Below are positions 27,587-36,053 of a stretch of 64,000 bases of DNA, piece by piece. How positions within the stretch are numbered: position 1 is the stretch's first letter; the number at the start of each line of letters is the position of its first letter. The position numbers were made by a program, and so were the translations under genes. The stretch is from CALAGB01 sp963713965 (lineage in GTDB: Bacteria > Chloroflexota > Chloroflexia > Thermomicrobiales > Thermomicrobiaceae): assembly GCA_963713965.1 (NCBI GenBank), contig OY970217.1, positions 992,001 through 1,056,000 on the forward strand, read 5' to 3'. The notes beneath the pieces are model-generated. The model was not told the origin of the DNA. It saw only the letters and a list, made by a program, of their open reading frames with translations, and did not search any database.

Positions 27587-28486
27587 ATGACTGCCCACGA
27601 GGCTCCCGAGTATCTTGCTGTCGGTCACATCGCGGTCGATCTGCTCCCTGACGGCACCCCGGTCCTCGGAGGCACGGCGCTCTACTCTGCCTTGACCGCC
27701 GCCCGGTTTGGTCTGCGCACGGCGGTGTTGACCCGTGGAAATTTCAACAATCACGGAGAGATCATCACCAACGCTCTCAACCACTTCGCCGAAGAGGTCG
27801 AGGTCATTCTGCAAAGCTCGCAGCAGCCAACGGTCTTTACCAACACCAACGTCGCGGGGCGTCGATTGCAAACCATCCATTCGTGGGCCGGTCGCATCGA
27901 CTTGAGCGGGATTCCGGCGCACTGGCGTTCGGCTGACATCATCCACATCGCTCCGGTGGCCCAAGAAATCGAGCCGCGTCAAACAGGACGCCTGAACCCG
28001 GGTTTTCTCGGGGTCACACCACAAGGCTGGATGCGCCGGTGGCCGCCATCCCAGCACGGGCCGGTCTCACTGGGACCGTTGCGGCTGCCGTCCGAAGTGC
28101 TGAGTCGCATCGATGCAATGGTCGTGAACGCGGAAGAGCAATCGCTCGCCCGTGACGAGATCGAAGCCGTCGCGTCTCGCGGTTTGGTAGCAATCACCCG
28201 CGGTCCGCTTGCCGCTCAGATCCTCGACCGCGGCCGGTTGATCGAAGTTCCTTCGATCTCGGCTCGTGCGGTCGATGATGCGGGAGCCGGAGACGTGTTC
28301 GCCAGCGCGCTGTTCATCCTACGGGCGGAACACGAGTCGACGATCGCCGCCGGACGCATGGCCGCCATCGCGGCTGGCTTGCGTATTCAGCATCACGGGC
28401 CTGAGGCTGTGCCGACTCGACAAGCAGTCGAGGATTACCTCGCCCTCCATCCGCACGGCCGAACACGGCGCACCCGCTCCTACTGA
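27587..28486 (+). CDS. PfkB-family carbohydrate kinase
   Basis: 299 residues of the ribokinase fold. LAVGHIAVDLLPDG and PVLGGTALYSALTAARFG form the N-terminal region, DAMVVNAEEQSLA lies in the middle, and ARAVDDAGAGDVFASAL near residue 230 is the second PfkB signature, carrying the catalytic Asp of GAGD. The substrate is unknown. It is inserted between jag and mnmE, which are adjacent in many genomes. The ATG at 27587 is chosen over TTG at 27578 because TTGGAG precedes it. Confidence 0.87.
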   Translation: MTAHEAPEYLAVGHIAVDLLPDGTPVLGGTALYSALTAARFGLRTAVLTRGNFNNHGEIITNALNHFAEEVEVILQSSQQPTVFTNTNVAGRRLQTIHSWAGRIDLSGIPAHWRSADIIHIAPVAQEIEPRQTGRLNPGFLGVTPQGWMRRWPPSQHGPVSLGPLRLPSEVLSRIDAMVVNAEEQSLARDEIEAVASRGLVAITRGPLAAQILDRGRLIEVPSISARAVDDAGAGDVFASALFILRAEHESTIAAGRMAAIAAGLRIQHHGPEAVPTRQAVEDYLALHPHGRTRRTRSY

Positions 28487-28530
28487 GACGCACGTGTCCT
28501 CTCTTTTCGCTTCATCGCAGGACCGCTCTC

Positions 28531-29931
28531 ATGTATGACGACACAATCGCGGCCGTCGCCACCCCGCCGGGAGACGGCGGAATCGGCATCATCCGTCTGA
28601 GTGGATCGGACGCAGCCGATATCGCCACCCAGATCTTCCGGCGTGGGGCAAACAGTCGCTCGGCCGATGTCTCCCGCTTGGAATCACATCGTCTCTACTA
28701 CGGACGGGTTGTCGACGACCGTCGCGGAGTGACGATCGACGAGGTGATGTTGGTTCGCATGGCTTCTCCCCGTACCTACACCCGCGAGGACGTAGTGGAG
28801 ATCCACTGCCATGGAGGATCGGTTCCCACGAAGCGCGTGCTCGAGCTGACGATCGCGCACGGCGCGCGCCTGGCTGAAGCGGGCGAATTCACTCTGAGGG
28901 CGTTTCTCAACGGTCGACTTGACCTTTCTCAAGCCGAAGCGGTCATGGCTGTGGTCTCGGCGCGAACGCCTGAGTCACTCGAATTGGCGGTCGATGAGCT
29001 GCGCGGCGGACTGACCGTGCGTCTTGCGCCAGCACGAACCGCGCTGATCGAAGCGCTGGCCTTTCTCGATGCCTCCGCCGACTTTCCCGAAGACGAAGTC
29101 CCGCCAATGGACCTCGGCGCCTCGCTCACCATTGCCAAAGGCGCGCTGCGCGAGGTGCTTGACGCTGCGAACCTTGGCGTGCTGTTCCACGAAGGGGTGC
29201 AAATCGCGATCGTCGGCAGGCCGAATGTCGGCAAATCGAGCCTGATGAATCGGTTACTCCGCGCTGAGCGCGCCATCGTGACCGACATCGCCGGGACGAC
29301 ACGCGACGTCATCACCGAGTCGATCAATCTTCGCGGCATCCCGGCAATGGTGCTCGATACGGCCGGAATCGCCGAGACGCGCGACGTCATCGAGCAGATG
29401 GGCATCGACCGATCGCGCAAGGCACTCGACACCGCGTCGCTTGCCTTGTTCGTGGTCGATAGCAGTCAACAGGCCACGATCGAAGACTCAAACGTGGCGC
29501 GAATGCTGGCCGACCGGCTCGATCGAGATGGCTCCGGACGCGTGGTCCTGGTGCTCAACAAGGTTGACCTGGAACGCCAAATCGACCTGACCCCTATTGA
29601 GTCGCTTCTGCCGGATGTCCCACGTGTGGCGATCTCCGCCGCCAGCGGCGATGGAATCGAACGACTCGAGGAGACGTTGTTCGAGCGGGTCACTGCGCTG
29701 GCAGGGGACGCACAGCATCCCGCCACGGTCTCGATGCGCCAGCGAGCATCACTACGCGCTGCCCTTGAGGGCGTTGAGGACGCTCTGGCTGCGCTCCGAA
29801 ACCGTACTCCGCTCGACCTGATCGCCATCGACGTGCGTGATGCCCTGCTACACGTCGGAGAGATCACCGGCGAACGCGTCAGCGAATCGGTCCTCGACGA
29901 GATCTTCAGCCGCTTCTGCATCGGGAAATAA
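28531..29931 (+). CDS. mnmE: tRNA modification GTPase MnmE (TrmE)
   Basis: 466 residues. With MnmG it installs the (carboxymethyl)aminomethyl group on wobble U34 of certain tRNAs. The N-terminal folate-binding domain starts DTIAAVATPPGDGGIGIIRLSG. The G domain contains GRPNVGKSSLMN (P-loop), the DIAGTTRD switch, DTAG and LVLNKVDL. The C-terminus ends in FCIGK, with the catalytic Cys of the conserved CIGK. Its usual partner mnmG is not adjacent: an MFS gene converges on it 15 bp downstream. Confidence 0.97.
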   Translation: MYDDTIAAVATPPGDGGIGIIRLSGSDAADIATQIFRRGANSRSADVSRLESHRLYYGRVVDDRRGVTIDEVMLVRMASPRTYTREDVVEIHCHGGSVPTKRVLELTIAHGARLAEAGEFTLRAFLNGRLDLSQAEAVMAVVSARTPESLELAVDELRGGLTVRLAPARTALIEALAFLDASADFPEDEVPPMDLGASLTIAKGALREVLDAANLGVLFHEGVQIAIVGRPNVGKSSLMNRLLRAERAIVTDIAGTTRDVITESINLRGIPAMVLDTAGIAETRDVIEQMGIDRSRKALDTASLALFVVDSSQQATIEDSNVARMLADRLDRDGSGRVVLVLNKVDLERQIDLTPIESLLPDVPRVAISAASGDGIERLEETLFERVTALAGDAQHPATVSMRQRASLRAALEGVEDALAALRNRTPLDLIAIDVRDALLHVGEITGERVSESVLDEIFSRFCIGK

Positions 29932-29946
29932 CTGTCGGTTGAATGC

Positions 29947-31410
29947 CTAGGACGAGATGCGCTTGCCACGCACCAGGCTCGTGATCACCCCAAGCGCCAC
30001 GACTGCCGCCGAGACGTAGAATGCGTCATGCAAGGCCAGCACGAAGGCCTCAGTCTGGAGTGTGCTTCCCGAGACATGTCCACTCAACTGGCTGCTGTGA
30101 TACGCGACCCGACTGGCGATGATGGCGCCCCCAGCGGCGATTCCGAGCACCTGCCCATTGATGCGCATCTGAGCCAACGTACCTGAGGCAATCCCGAGCC
30201 GCGGGCGCGGCACCGAGCCAAGGATGGCGCTGCTGTTCGGACTGTTGAACAGCCCCTGTCCCACGCCGATGATCATCAGCCGCCAGATCAGGTCGAAATT
30301 ACTCGAGTGCTGATGCAGACTCGTCAGCGTGAAGAGGCCGACCGCCATCACCCCGATCCCGAGCGTCGCCGGAAGTCTGGGGCCAATACGATCTGAGACG
30401 ATCCCAGAGAAGGGGGCGAATAGCATGGTGGTGAGCGGGATGGGTGTAAGGAGCAAACCGGATTTCAGCGGTGAGAAGCCCTGCCCCTGCTCCAGAAAGA
30501 ACGGGAGCAGGAAGGTGGCGACGAAGAGACCGGCGAACGCGATCAGCAGGCTGGCGTTGCCTGCCGTGAACGGGCGAATGCGGAAGAGACGCAGTTCGAG
30601 CATCGGGCTGAGCTGATGAAGCTCGGTCCAGACAAAGGCTGACATCAGAATCGCGCTCGCTACGAAGAGCCCGATCACGACCGGGCTGGACCAGCCCCAA
30701 CTCTCGCCCTGAATCAGTCCGAGCAGTAGGGCAAATAGGCCCGCAGAAGCCAGGATGGCGCCCGCCGGATCGAACTTCTGCCGCACGTCACGCCGTTCGT
30801 TGCTGAGGACGCGCCAGGCCCACACGGTCGCGAAGACCCCAACCGGCACGTTCACAAAGAAGATCCAGCGCCAGGAACCGAATTCGGTCAGGATCCCGCC
30901 AAGCGCGGGACCGAGCGAAAGGCCGATCGACACACTGACAGAATTCAGTCCAAGCGCTTTTCCACGCTCGGCCGCGCCGAACGTGTTGGTGACGATAGCT
31001 GGCCCCATTGCCTGAAGCATAGCGGCGCCGACGCCTTGCAAGACTCGAAACCCGACCAGCATCCAGACGCTTTGCGAGATGCCACAGAGCGCACTTGAGC
31101 CCGCGAAGACCGAGAAACCTGCCAGGTAGACCCATTTGTAGCCAATGATGTCGCCCACCCGACCGAATGGCAGCAGCAGCGCGCCTATCACCAACAAGTA
31201 GGCGACGACGATCCACTCCAAGGCCGACAGATCCACACCAAACGCTTGCTGGATCTTGGGCAGGGAAATGTTGACGATACTCCCGTCGAGCGTCGCCATG
31301 AAAGTGCCAATCGAAACCGAGGAAAGAACGAGCCACTTGTGACGGCCCGGTGTGATATCGGGAGGATTAGACCGGGCCGCAGCGTCGGCAGCCGTCCGAT
31401 CCGCGGTCAC
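29947..31410 (-). CDS. MFS transporter, DHA2 family (EmrB/QacA-like, 14 TM)
   Basis: 487 residues with about 14 transmembrane helices. LSSVSIGTFMATLDGSIVNISLP is the DHA2 helix-1 signature with the conserved Asp. Further family marks are LPFGRVGDIIGYKWVYLAGF (motif A), RVLQGVGAAMLQAMGPAIVT, and GLSLGPALGGIL (motif C, antiporter). Such pumps export drugs or hydrophobic compounds with the proton gradient. No TetR/MarR regulator is adjacent. Confidence 0.92.
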   Translation of the reverse strand: MTADRTAADAAARSNPPDITPGRHKWLVLSSVSIGTFMATLDGSIVNISLPKIQQAFGVDLSALEWIVVAYLLVIGALLLPFGRVGDIIGYKWVYLAGFSVFAGSSALCGISQSVWMLVGFRVLQGVGAAMLQAMGPAIVTNTFGAAERGKALGLNSVSVSIGLSLGPALGGILTEFGSWRWIFFVNVPVGVFATVWAWRVLSNERRDVRQKFDPAGAILASAGLFALLLGLIQGESWGWSSPVVIGLFVASAILMSAFVWTELHQLSPMLELRLFRIRPFTAGNASLLIAFAGLFVATFLLPFFLEQGQGFSPLKSGLLLTPIPLTTMLFAPFSGIVSDRIGPRLPATLGIGVMAVGLFTLTSLHQHSSNFDLIWRLMIIGVGQGLFNSPNSSAILGSVPRPRLGIASGTLAQMRINGQVLGIAAGGAIIASRVAYHSSQLSGHVSGSTLQTEAFVLALHDAFYVSAAVVALGVITSLVRGKRISS

Positions 31411-31604
31411 CGTGTGGCCCGATGGTCAGGTTCTGGGACCGATGATTGGGAGACAGAACCCAGGTGAACGATGCGACTTCGGAACTGCAACCGCGTTCCG
31501 CGTGACGATCGCCGTAGTCCCATTCGTTCACCTCGTCGAAACTTGAACCGTCCGAAGGAGGACGCGAACCCATGGTTCACTCGCAGGAGGTTGTTTTCAG
31601 CCGC

Positions 31605-32132
31605 TCAGGATTCCGGGTCGGCCACGTCAGCCACCACAGCGTTCGTCAACCGTGCGATCTCATTCGGACGAATGCGCATTAGGAGGTCGCTGCGCCCGCC
31701 TCCACCGTACACCACCGACTCCTCGAGCACCGCCTCATCGACGATCACGTTGAGTGGCAATTTGTGGCCAACAGGCGGCATACCTCCCACCGCGAACCCG
31801 GCGACGTTCAAGACCGTCTCGGGAGAGGCGAGCTTCAGATGACCGAGACCGGCCACTTCCGCCAGGCGGCGGCGATCGACGCGGTATCCGCCTTTGACCA
31901 CTGCGAGCACGACATCACCGGATCGACTCTGGAACAGGAGCGATTTGACGATCTGCGCCTCGCGCACTCCCAGCGCCTGCGCCGCGGCACTGACCGTCGC
32001 CGCGTCGGCGGGCGGGCTGATGATTTCCGCGTCGCTGCCGGAATGCGTTAGAAATGTCCTGAGTCGTTCCTCCGGAGCAGTCTTCGGTTGATCGTCGATC
32101 AGGCTGTCTCTGACGGGCGAATGATCATCCAT
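31605..32132 (-). CDS. ybaK: YbaK/EbsC-type aminoacyl-tRNA deacylase
   Basis: 175 residues of the YbaK/ProX editing family, which hydrolyses mischarged aminoacyl-tRNAs in trans. AQIVKSLLFQSRSGDVVLAVVKGGYRVD carries the conserved Lys (QIVKSL), and the GFAVGGMPPVGH motif (GxxxGGxxPxGH) is complete. A 30-residue N-terminal extension is unrelated. It overlaps the 3' end of greA by 8 bp, so both are one transcript with greA first. Confidence 0.9.
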   Translation of the reverse strand: MDDHSPVRDSLIDDQPKTAPEERLRTFLTHSGSDAEIISPPADAATVSAAAQALGVREAQIVKSLLFQSRSGDVVLAVVKGGYRVDRRRLAEVAGLGHLKLASPETVLNVAGFAVGGMPPVGHKLPLNVIVDEAVLEESVVYGGGGRSDLLMRIRPNEIARLTNAVVADVADPES

Positions 32133-32604
32133 TGATCGTGACGATGCGCGCCGTCATGGAAGCACCTGGAGTCTGAACCGTGACATTCTGGCCCGGACGA
32201 TGACCAAGCAACGCACGGCCGACGGGAGACTCGTTAGAAATCTTGCCGTCGCGCGGACTCGCCTCGACCTTTCCGACGATGGTGTAGGTCTCTTCGACTC
32301 CTTCGATCTCAACCGTGACGGTCGACCCGAGTCGTACGACGTTACCAGACGATGCCGAGCTCTGGTCAGTCTCGATCAGGTCGACCTGACGCAGCAGTTG
32401 CTCGATCTCGCGGATGCGAGCTTCGATGAATCCCTGATCATGCTTGGCGGCATCATAGCCCGCGTTTTCGCGCAGATCGCCCTCTTCACGGGCTTGCGCG
32501 ATGGCACGAACCACCTCCGGGCGACGCCGGTTGACCAGGTCGTCGTATTCCTCCTGTAGCTTGGCAAGTCCCTCTCGCGTGATGGGAATCCGTTCCCGCT
32601 GCAT
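32125..32604 (-). CDS. greA: Transcription elongation factor GreA
   Basis: 159 residues. GreA rescues backtracked RNA polymerase by stimulating transcript cleavage. The coiled coil carries the tip acidic motif EEGDLRENAGYDAAKHDQGF (the DLxENAxYxAAKE type), and the C-terminal FKBP-like domain contains SNESPVGRALLGHRPG. Near the N-terminus, ITREGLAKLQEEYDDL is canonical. ybaK overlaps its stop by 8 bp. Confidence 0.96.
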   Translation of the reverse strand: MQRERIPITREGLAKLQEEYDDLVNRRRPEVVRAIAQAREEGDLRENAGYDAAKHDQGFIEARIREIEQLLRQVDLIETDQSSASSGNVVRLGSTVTVEIEGVEETYTIVGKVEASPRDGKISNESPVGRALLGHRPGQNVTVQTPGASMTARIVTING

Positions 32605-32919
32605 TGGCTCTACTCGTTCCTATGTTGCACACGTGATTGACGGTGACACGAGCAATTGACGTCCGGCATCCGGGCAAAGAGTGAATGAGATCCAACCTGC
32701 CACCTCATGGAGGCAAATCCGTCAGTCCCATGCTCGTGCATCAACCATAGACTCTACAACGATCCACGACGCCGACGCAACGATCAGGATCGGCTGAGCG
32801 CCGCAACAATTCGTCGGCGCGATTGTGACGGATTCGGTCTACAACCCCGGTCATTGACATGATTATGTCACGCCAAAACTCGTACAATGGGGAGTGCCGA
32901 CGCTCGAGAGGAGTGAGTG
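32605..32919. promoter_or_regulatory. Divergent intergenic region with operator-like inverted repeat
   Basis: 315 bp between greA (minus) and the deacetylase gene (plus). TGACAT-GATT-ATGTCA (32855-32870) is a perfect 6-4-6 inverted repeat overlapping a TTGACA (32854-32859); a TACAAT follows at 32883 with a spacer of 23 bp, too long for a simple promoter. The repeat is a plausible regulator site for the secreted deacetylase. Confidence 0.4.
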
Positions 32920-34152
32920 ATGCGTGCCAGGGTTCGCATTCAGAATCTCGCGATCGCCGTCCTCTTCGTTCTGGCGCTTCTTCCTGTTGGATTCGCGCCG
33001 CCGGACGTGTCAGCGGCCGCGAATATCCAGGTCGTCTCACGATTCAACACCTCCGAGCCGGTGATCGCGCTGACGTTCGATGCCGGATCGGATCGTGGCT
33101 ACGCGGTGCAAATTCTGGACACGCTCAAAGCCAACGGTATTCACGCTACCTTCGGCATGACCGGTCAATGGGCGCAAAAGAACGCGGATCTAGTCAAGCG
33201 GATGGTCATCGAGGGCCGCACCCTGATCAACCATTCCTGGGATCACCCGGATTTCACGACCATCTCGGCGGCCGATATGGCCAGCCAGCTTCAGCGCACC
33301 GACGATCTTGTCAAGAGTTTGACAGGTCGCTCCACCCTGCCCTACTTTCGCCCGCCATACGGCGCCTACAACCAGTCGGTGCTGGATGCGGTCGCGGCCA
33401 ACGGCTACCGCTATAGCATCATGTGGACCGTCGACACGCTGGGCTGGAAAGGCGCCACGTTGTCGGAAATTCGACAGCGAGTGCTGGACGCTGCAGCTCC
33501 TGGTGCGATCGTGCTGATGCACGTGGGGGAAGCATCGCAGGACTACGCTGCACTGCAGGGAATGATCAACGACCTGCGTTCGAAAGGATATCGATTCGCC
33601 TCGGTCAACGATCTGTTGGGAGCACAGACAGGGGTCGACCAAATCTACTTCCCTCAGACCGGTCATTATCTGTCGCACGGCATGCTGCGTTATTGGCAGA
33701 ACTTCGGCGGATTACCGGTGTTCGGCTATCCGATTAGCGAGGAGTTCGTGGAGAACGGGGTTGTGGTTCAGTACTTTCAACGCGCTCGCTTCGAGTGGCA
33801 TCCCGGCGCGTGGCCGTCCCATTACGACATTCTTCTGGGTCGCCTGGGAGTTGAACTAACAGCGGGAAGACAGAATCAAGCGCCGTTCCGACCCATCACG
33901 GCATCCAGCGACGCCAACTGCACGTACTTCGCGGCTACGGGGCATCGTCTCTGCTTCGGCTTTCGCGAGTACTGGAACAGTCACGGCGGGCTGGCAATCT
34001 TCGGCTACCCAATCAGTGAAGAGTTCGTTGAAAACGGCGTCGTGGTGCAGTATTTCGAGCGGCACCGCTTCGAATATCATCCGAACAACCCACCTGAATG
34101 GAGAATCCTCGGTGGGCTTCTCGGCACGCAACGTTTTGACCAACTCTACTGA
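32920..34152 (+). CDS. Secreted polysaccharide deacetylase with two C-terminal 'FGYPISE' modules
   Basis: 410 residues. A signal peptide (about 1-33) is followed by a NodB-homology carbohydrate esterase 4 domain: catalytic/metal Asp54 in TFDAGSD, zinc ligands His105 and His109 in NHSWDHPDF, and RPPYG at 144-148. It probably removes acetyl groups from peptidoglycan or another glycan. The C-terminal 180 residues hold two modules (about 245-320 and 325-400) with FGYPISEEF and VVVQYFxRxRFExHP. They are nearly identical in core sequence to the modules of the subtilase at 23-25 kb. GAGAGGAG precedes the ATG at 32920. Confidence 0.93.
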   Translation: MRARVRIQNLAIAVLFVLALLPVGFAPPDVSAAANIQVVSRFNTSEPVIALTFDAGSDRGYAVQILDTLKANGIHATFGMTGQWAQKNADLVKRMVIEGRTLINHSWDHPDFTTISAADMASQLQRTDDLVKSLTGRSTLPYFRPPYGAYNQSVLDAVAANGYRYSIMWTVDTLGWKGATLSEIRQRVLDAAAPGAIVLMHVGEASQDYAALQGMINDLRSKGYRFASVNDLLGAQTGVDQIYFPQTGHYLSHGMLRYWQNFGGLPVFGYPISEEFVENGVVVQYFQRARFEWHPGAWPSHYDILLGRLGVELTAGRQNQAPFRPITASSDANCTYFAATGHRLCFGFREYWNSHGGLAIFGYPISEEFVENGVVVQYFERHRFEYHPNNPPEWRILGGLLGTQRFDQLY

Positions 34153-34354
34153 GAAACGATCAGGCATGGCCCGCTCCGTGCGATGGATGACCCGCACCGC
34201 GGAACGCGCCAGCCGAAGTGGCAGGCCGGGCAGGAATTGACACGATGTCGTCAGATCCGCCGGTTTGCTGTCGCGTTGCTGATACAGGATCGGGGCGATC
34301 CTTAGCTGGTGCAACCATCTTTCGCCGATTCTCAACCAAAGAGAGGAGTCAGCG

Positions 34355-34597
34355 ATGTTCGAGGACGAAAGCCAAGCCCAACTCGCCGATTTGACCGGGA
34401 CACCGACGAAATTCTGCGACGTTTGCGGAAAGCCAATGACCGGTTCTCACGTCTTGACGCGAGGACGGGGGGCGTCACCGTCGGTCGCGGAGCGACTGCT
34501 TCTCGTCTGTGACATCTGTTTCACCGACATCGAGGGCGGTGAGCTGGACGTCAGTGACGATGGACCAGAATCGCTAACACCTGACCTCACCGCATAG
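34355..34597 (+). CDS. Small zinc-ribbon protein
   Basis: 80 residues with two CxxC pairs, CDVCGKPM and CDICFTDI, about 30 residues apart, so it probably binds one zinc ion. The C-terminus is acidic. It is not LysW: the EDWGE tail is missing. AGAGAGGAG lies 7 nt upstream of the ATG, which supports a real gene. No function can be given. A strong hairpin follows. Confidence 0.7.
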   Translation: MFEDESQAQLADLTGTPTKFCDVCGKPMTGSHVLTRGRGASPSVAERLLLVCDICFTDIEGGELDVSDDGPESLTPDLTA

Positions 34598-34616
34598 ACG
34601 GCGCAATCGCATCCAG

Positions 34617-34653
34617 CGAGTCACTCCCGGGCTTCCGGTCCGAGAGTGACTCG
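34617..34653 (+). terminator. Hairpin ending the zinc-ribbon gene
   Basis: A perfect 10-bp stem (CGAGTCACTC at 34617-34626 with GAGTGACTCG at 34644-34653, 17-nt loop) stands 20 bp after the stop codon and just ahead of the aroF promoter. There is no T-run, so it may work with Rho or only stabilise the 3' end. Confidence 0.5.
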
Positions 34654-34677
34654 CTCAATGGACGTATTGAAAGGTGC

Positions 34678-34706
34678 TTGACTTTGGAAACATGGTCGAG
34701 TACGAT
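34678..34706 (+). promoter_or_regulatory. Promoter of the DAHP synthase leader
   Basis: TTGACT (34678-34683) and TACGAT (34701-34706) with an ideal 17-bp spacer. The predicted start of transcription is about 34712-34715, only 1-4 nt ahead of the leader-peptide ATG at 34716. Confidence 0.7.
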
Positions 34707-34715
34707 GCGGTCATT

Positions 34716-34814
34716 ATGAGTGAGGTAACCGGCCACCTACAACACAGCGAATGGTATTACTATTATTTTACCCCTCCGGCGCAGCTGGTGGGGCGATCGG
34801 TGTTGTACCGGTAG
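34716..34814 (+). CDS. Aromatic-amino-acid leader peptide (attenuator) of aroF
   Basis: A 32-codon frame from ATG 34716 to TAG 34812-34814. Codons 13-18 read Trp-Tyr-Tyr-Tyr-Tyr-Phe, an unbroken run of the three amino acids whose synthesis starts with the enzyme encoded next. A ribosome stalling there for lack of charged tRNA would change folding of the RNA that follows. No Shine-Dalgarno is seen; the promoter position suggests a leaderless or nearly leaderless mRNA. The frame ends 30 bp before the terminator hairpin. The combination of aromatic run, promoter, terminator and DAHP synthase is strong evidence even though the peptide is tiny. Confidence 0.85.
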   Translation: MSEVTGHLQHSEWYYYYFTPPAQLVGRSVLYR

Positions 34815-34842
34815 CCACGTAACCAACCAGCAGCGTCGGAGG
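34773..34842 (+). promoter_or_regulatory. Alternative RNA pairing in the aroF leader
   Basis: CCTCCGGCG (34773-34781) pairs with CGTCGGAGG (34834-34842), one G-U, and inside it GCTGGT (34784-34789) pairs with ACCAGC (34826-34831). The left arm begins 4 nt after the WYYYYF codons, so a stalled ribosome would cover it. The right arm ends 1 nt before the terminator stem. This geometry fits an attenuator switch, but I could not identify the exact antiterminator pairing by eye. Confidence 0.55.
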
Positions 34843-34843
34843 A

Positions 34844-34870
34844 AGCAGAGGCAAAACCTCTGCTTTTTTG
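34844..34870 (+). terminator. Attenuator terminator upstream of aroF
   Basis: AGCAGAGG (34844-34851) pairs perfectly with CCTCTGCT (34857-34864) around a CAAAA loop, followed directly by a T-run (34864-34869). It is a textbook intrinsic terminator placed 64 bp before the aroF start, with a leader peptide ahead of it. Confidence 0.88.
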
Positions 34871-34933
34871 TTTCCCTGAAAACGCTCAGGTTGGCCATGG
34901 AATTTCACGGACGAAAAGGGAAGGGCGAGTCCA

Positions 34934-35962
34934 ATGATTGTATCGATGCGACCTGACGCGAGTGACGAAGACGCCGAGAGTATCATGGCCCTGCTGCGCG
35001 GTGACGGTTATGAACTCCATACGATCCGCGACGCAGGGCCGGTAGCGATCGGTGTTAACGGCAAGCCGGTCGGCGCGGATCTCCCGTCAGCCCTTTGCGA
35101 CATGCCAGGCGTCTCTCACGTGCACCAAAGCGAGGTCCCCTACAAGCTCGCCTCGCGCGCCGTTCGTCCCGGCGGAACGGTCGTGACCGTTGGATCAGCG
35201 GCGTTCGGCGGACAGACACCGGTCGTCATTGCCGGACCGTGCGCCGTGGAATCGCGCGATCAAGTGCTGCGAACGGCCGAGCAGGTTCGACGATCCGGTG
35301 GTGTCATGCTTCGGGGCGGCGCGTTCAAACCTCGCTCATCACCATACAGCTTCCAGGGACTTGGCATAGAGGGGCTCAAAATTCTGGCGGAGGCACGTGC
35401 GTTGACCGGACTGCCGGTTGTAACCGAGGTCCTTGAGCCCGAACAGGTCGAATTGGTCGCCCAATTCACCGACATGCTGCAGATCGGCAGCCGCAACATG
35501 ATGAACGTCCCACTCTTGCGTCGCGCCGCAGCCAGCGGAAAGCCGATTTTGCTGAAGCGTGGGTTCGCCGCCACCATCGAAGAGTGGCTCCTCTCGGCCG
35601 AGTACATTCTGGCGGAAGGCAACGATCAGGTCGTCCTTTGCGAGCGCGGCATCCGCAGCTTCGATACGGCCACGCGATTCACACTCGATCTCAACGCGGT
35701 GCCACTCATCAAGGAACTGACCCACCTCCCCATCATCGTGGACCCGAGCCATGGCACTGGGCGGCGCGAGCTGGTCGCGTCGATGTCAATGGCCGCTATC
35801 GCGGCCGGAACGCACGGGCTCATTCTCGAAGTTCATGACGATCCGGACAACGCGCTCTGTGACGGGCCGCAATCGATCACGGCGGATACGCTCGCTGAAA
35901 TCGTCGAACGTGGCGGCGCGATCAGTTCGCTCCTGTCACCCGTGGCTTCGCTCATCGCTTGA
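34934..35962 (+). CDS. aroF: 3-deoxy-7-phosphoheptulonate (DAHP) synthase, type I-beta
   Basis: 342 residues. It condenses phosphoenolpyruvate and erythrose 4-phosphate, the first step of the shikimate pathway to Trp, Tyr and Phe. The N-terminal 70 residues form the ferredoxin-like regulatory domain found in Thermotoga DAHP synthase (feedback inhibited by Tyr). The barrel follows: VVIAGPCAVESRDQ, GGAFKPRSSPYSFQGLG, LQIGSRNMMNVPLLR, LKRGFAATIEEWL, and VDPSHGTGRRE. GGGAAGGGCGAG lies upstream of the ATG. It is controlled by the leader peptide and attenuator just ahead, so regulation probably acts on both transcription and enzyme. Confidence 0.96.
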   Translation: MIVSMRPDASDEDAESIMALLRGDGYELHTIRDAGPVAIGVNGKPVGADLPSALCDMPGVSHVHQSEVPYKLASRAVRPGGTVVTVGSAAFGGQTPVVIAGPCAVESRDQVLRTAEQVRRSGGVMLRGGAFKPRSSPYSFQGLGIEGLKILAEARALTGLPVVTEVLEPEQVELVAQFTDMLQIGSRNMMNVPLLRRAAASGKPILLKRGFAATIEEWLLSAEYILAEGNDQVVLCERGIRSFDTATRFTLDLNAVPLIKELTHLPIIVDPSHGTGRRELVASMSMAAIAAGTHGLILEVHDDPDNALCDGPQSITADTLAEIVERGGAISSLLSPVASLIA

Positions 35963-35969
35963 TTTCTTC

Positions 35970-36030
35970 TCGTCTGATGCTCTCCTCCTCATCAGACGAT
36001 CGCCGGGACACTGATCCGTGTCCCGGCGAT
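35970..36030. terminator. Two tandem hairpins between convergent genes
   Basis: First stem: TCGTCTGATG (35970-35979) with CATCAGACGA (35990-35999). Second stem: a perfect 13-bp ATCGCCGGGACAC (35999-36011) with GTGTCCCGGCGAT (36018-36030) and a 6-nt loop. They lie between aroF and the convergent membrane peptidase gene and probably end both transcripts. Confidence 0.65.
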
Positions 36031-36053
36031 CTCGTGTCTCCATCAATAGCGCA

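Noticed and set aside
31572..31679. Small plus-strand frame with a good AAGGAGGA ribosome-site-like sequence
   Set aside because: 35 codons, mostly antisense to the end of ybaK, no recognisable features; probably coincidence.
34355..34597. Zinc-ribbon protein as the missing carrier LysW
   Set aside because: LysW is about 54 residues and ends in EDWGE; this protein is 80 residues and ends in a Pro/Thr-containing acidic tail.
34751..34822. Alternative leader frame MVLLLFYPSG in the aroF leader
   Set aside because: It starts inside the aromatic run in another frame and is Leu-rich. The WYYYYF frame fits the downstream DAHP synthase far better and is correctly placed for the promoter.
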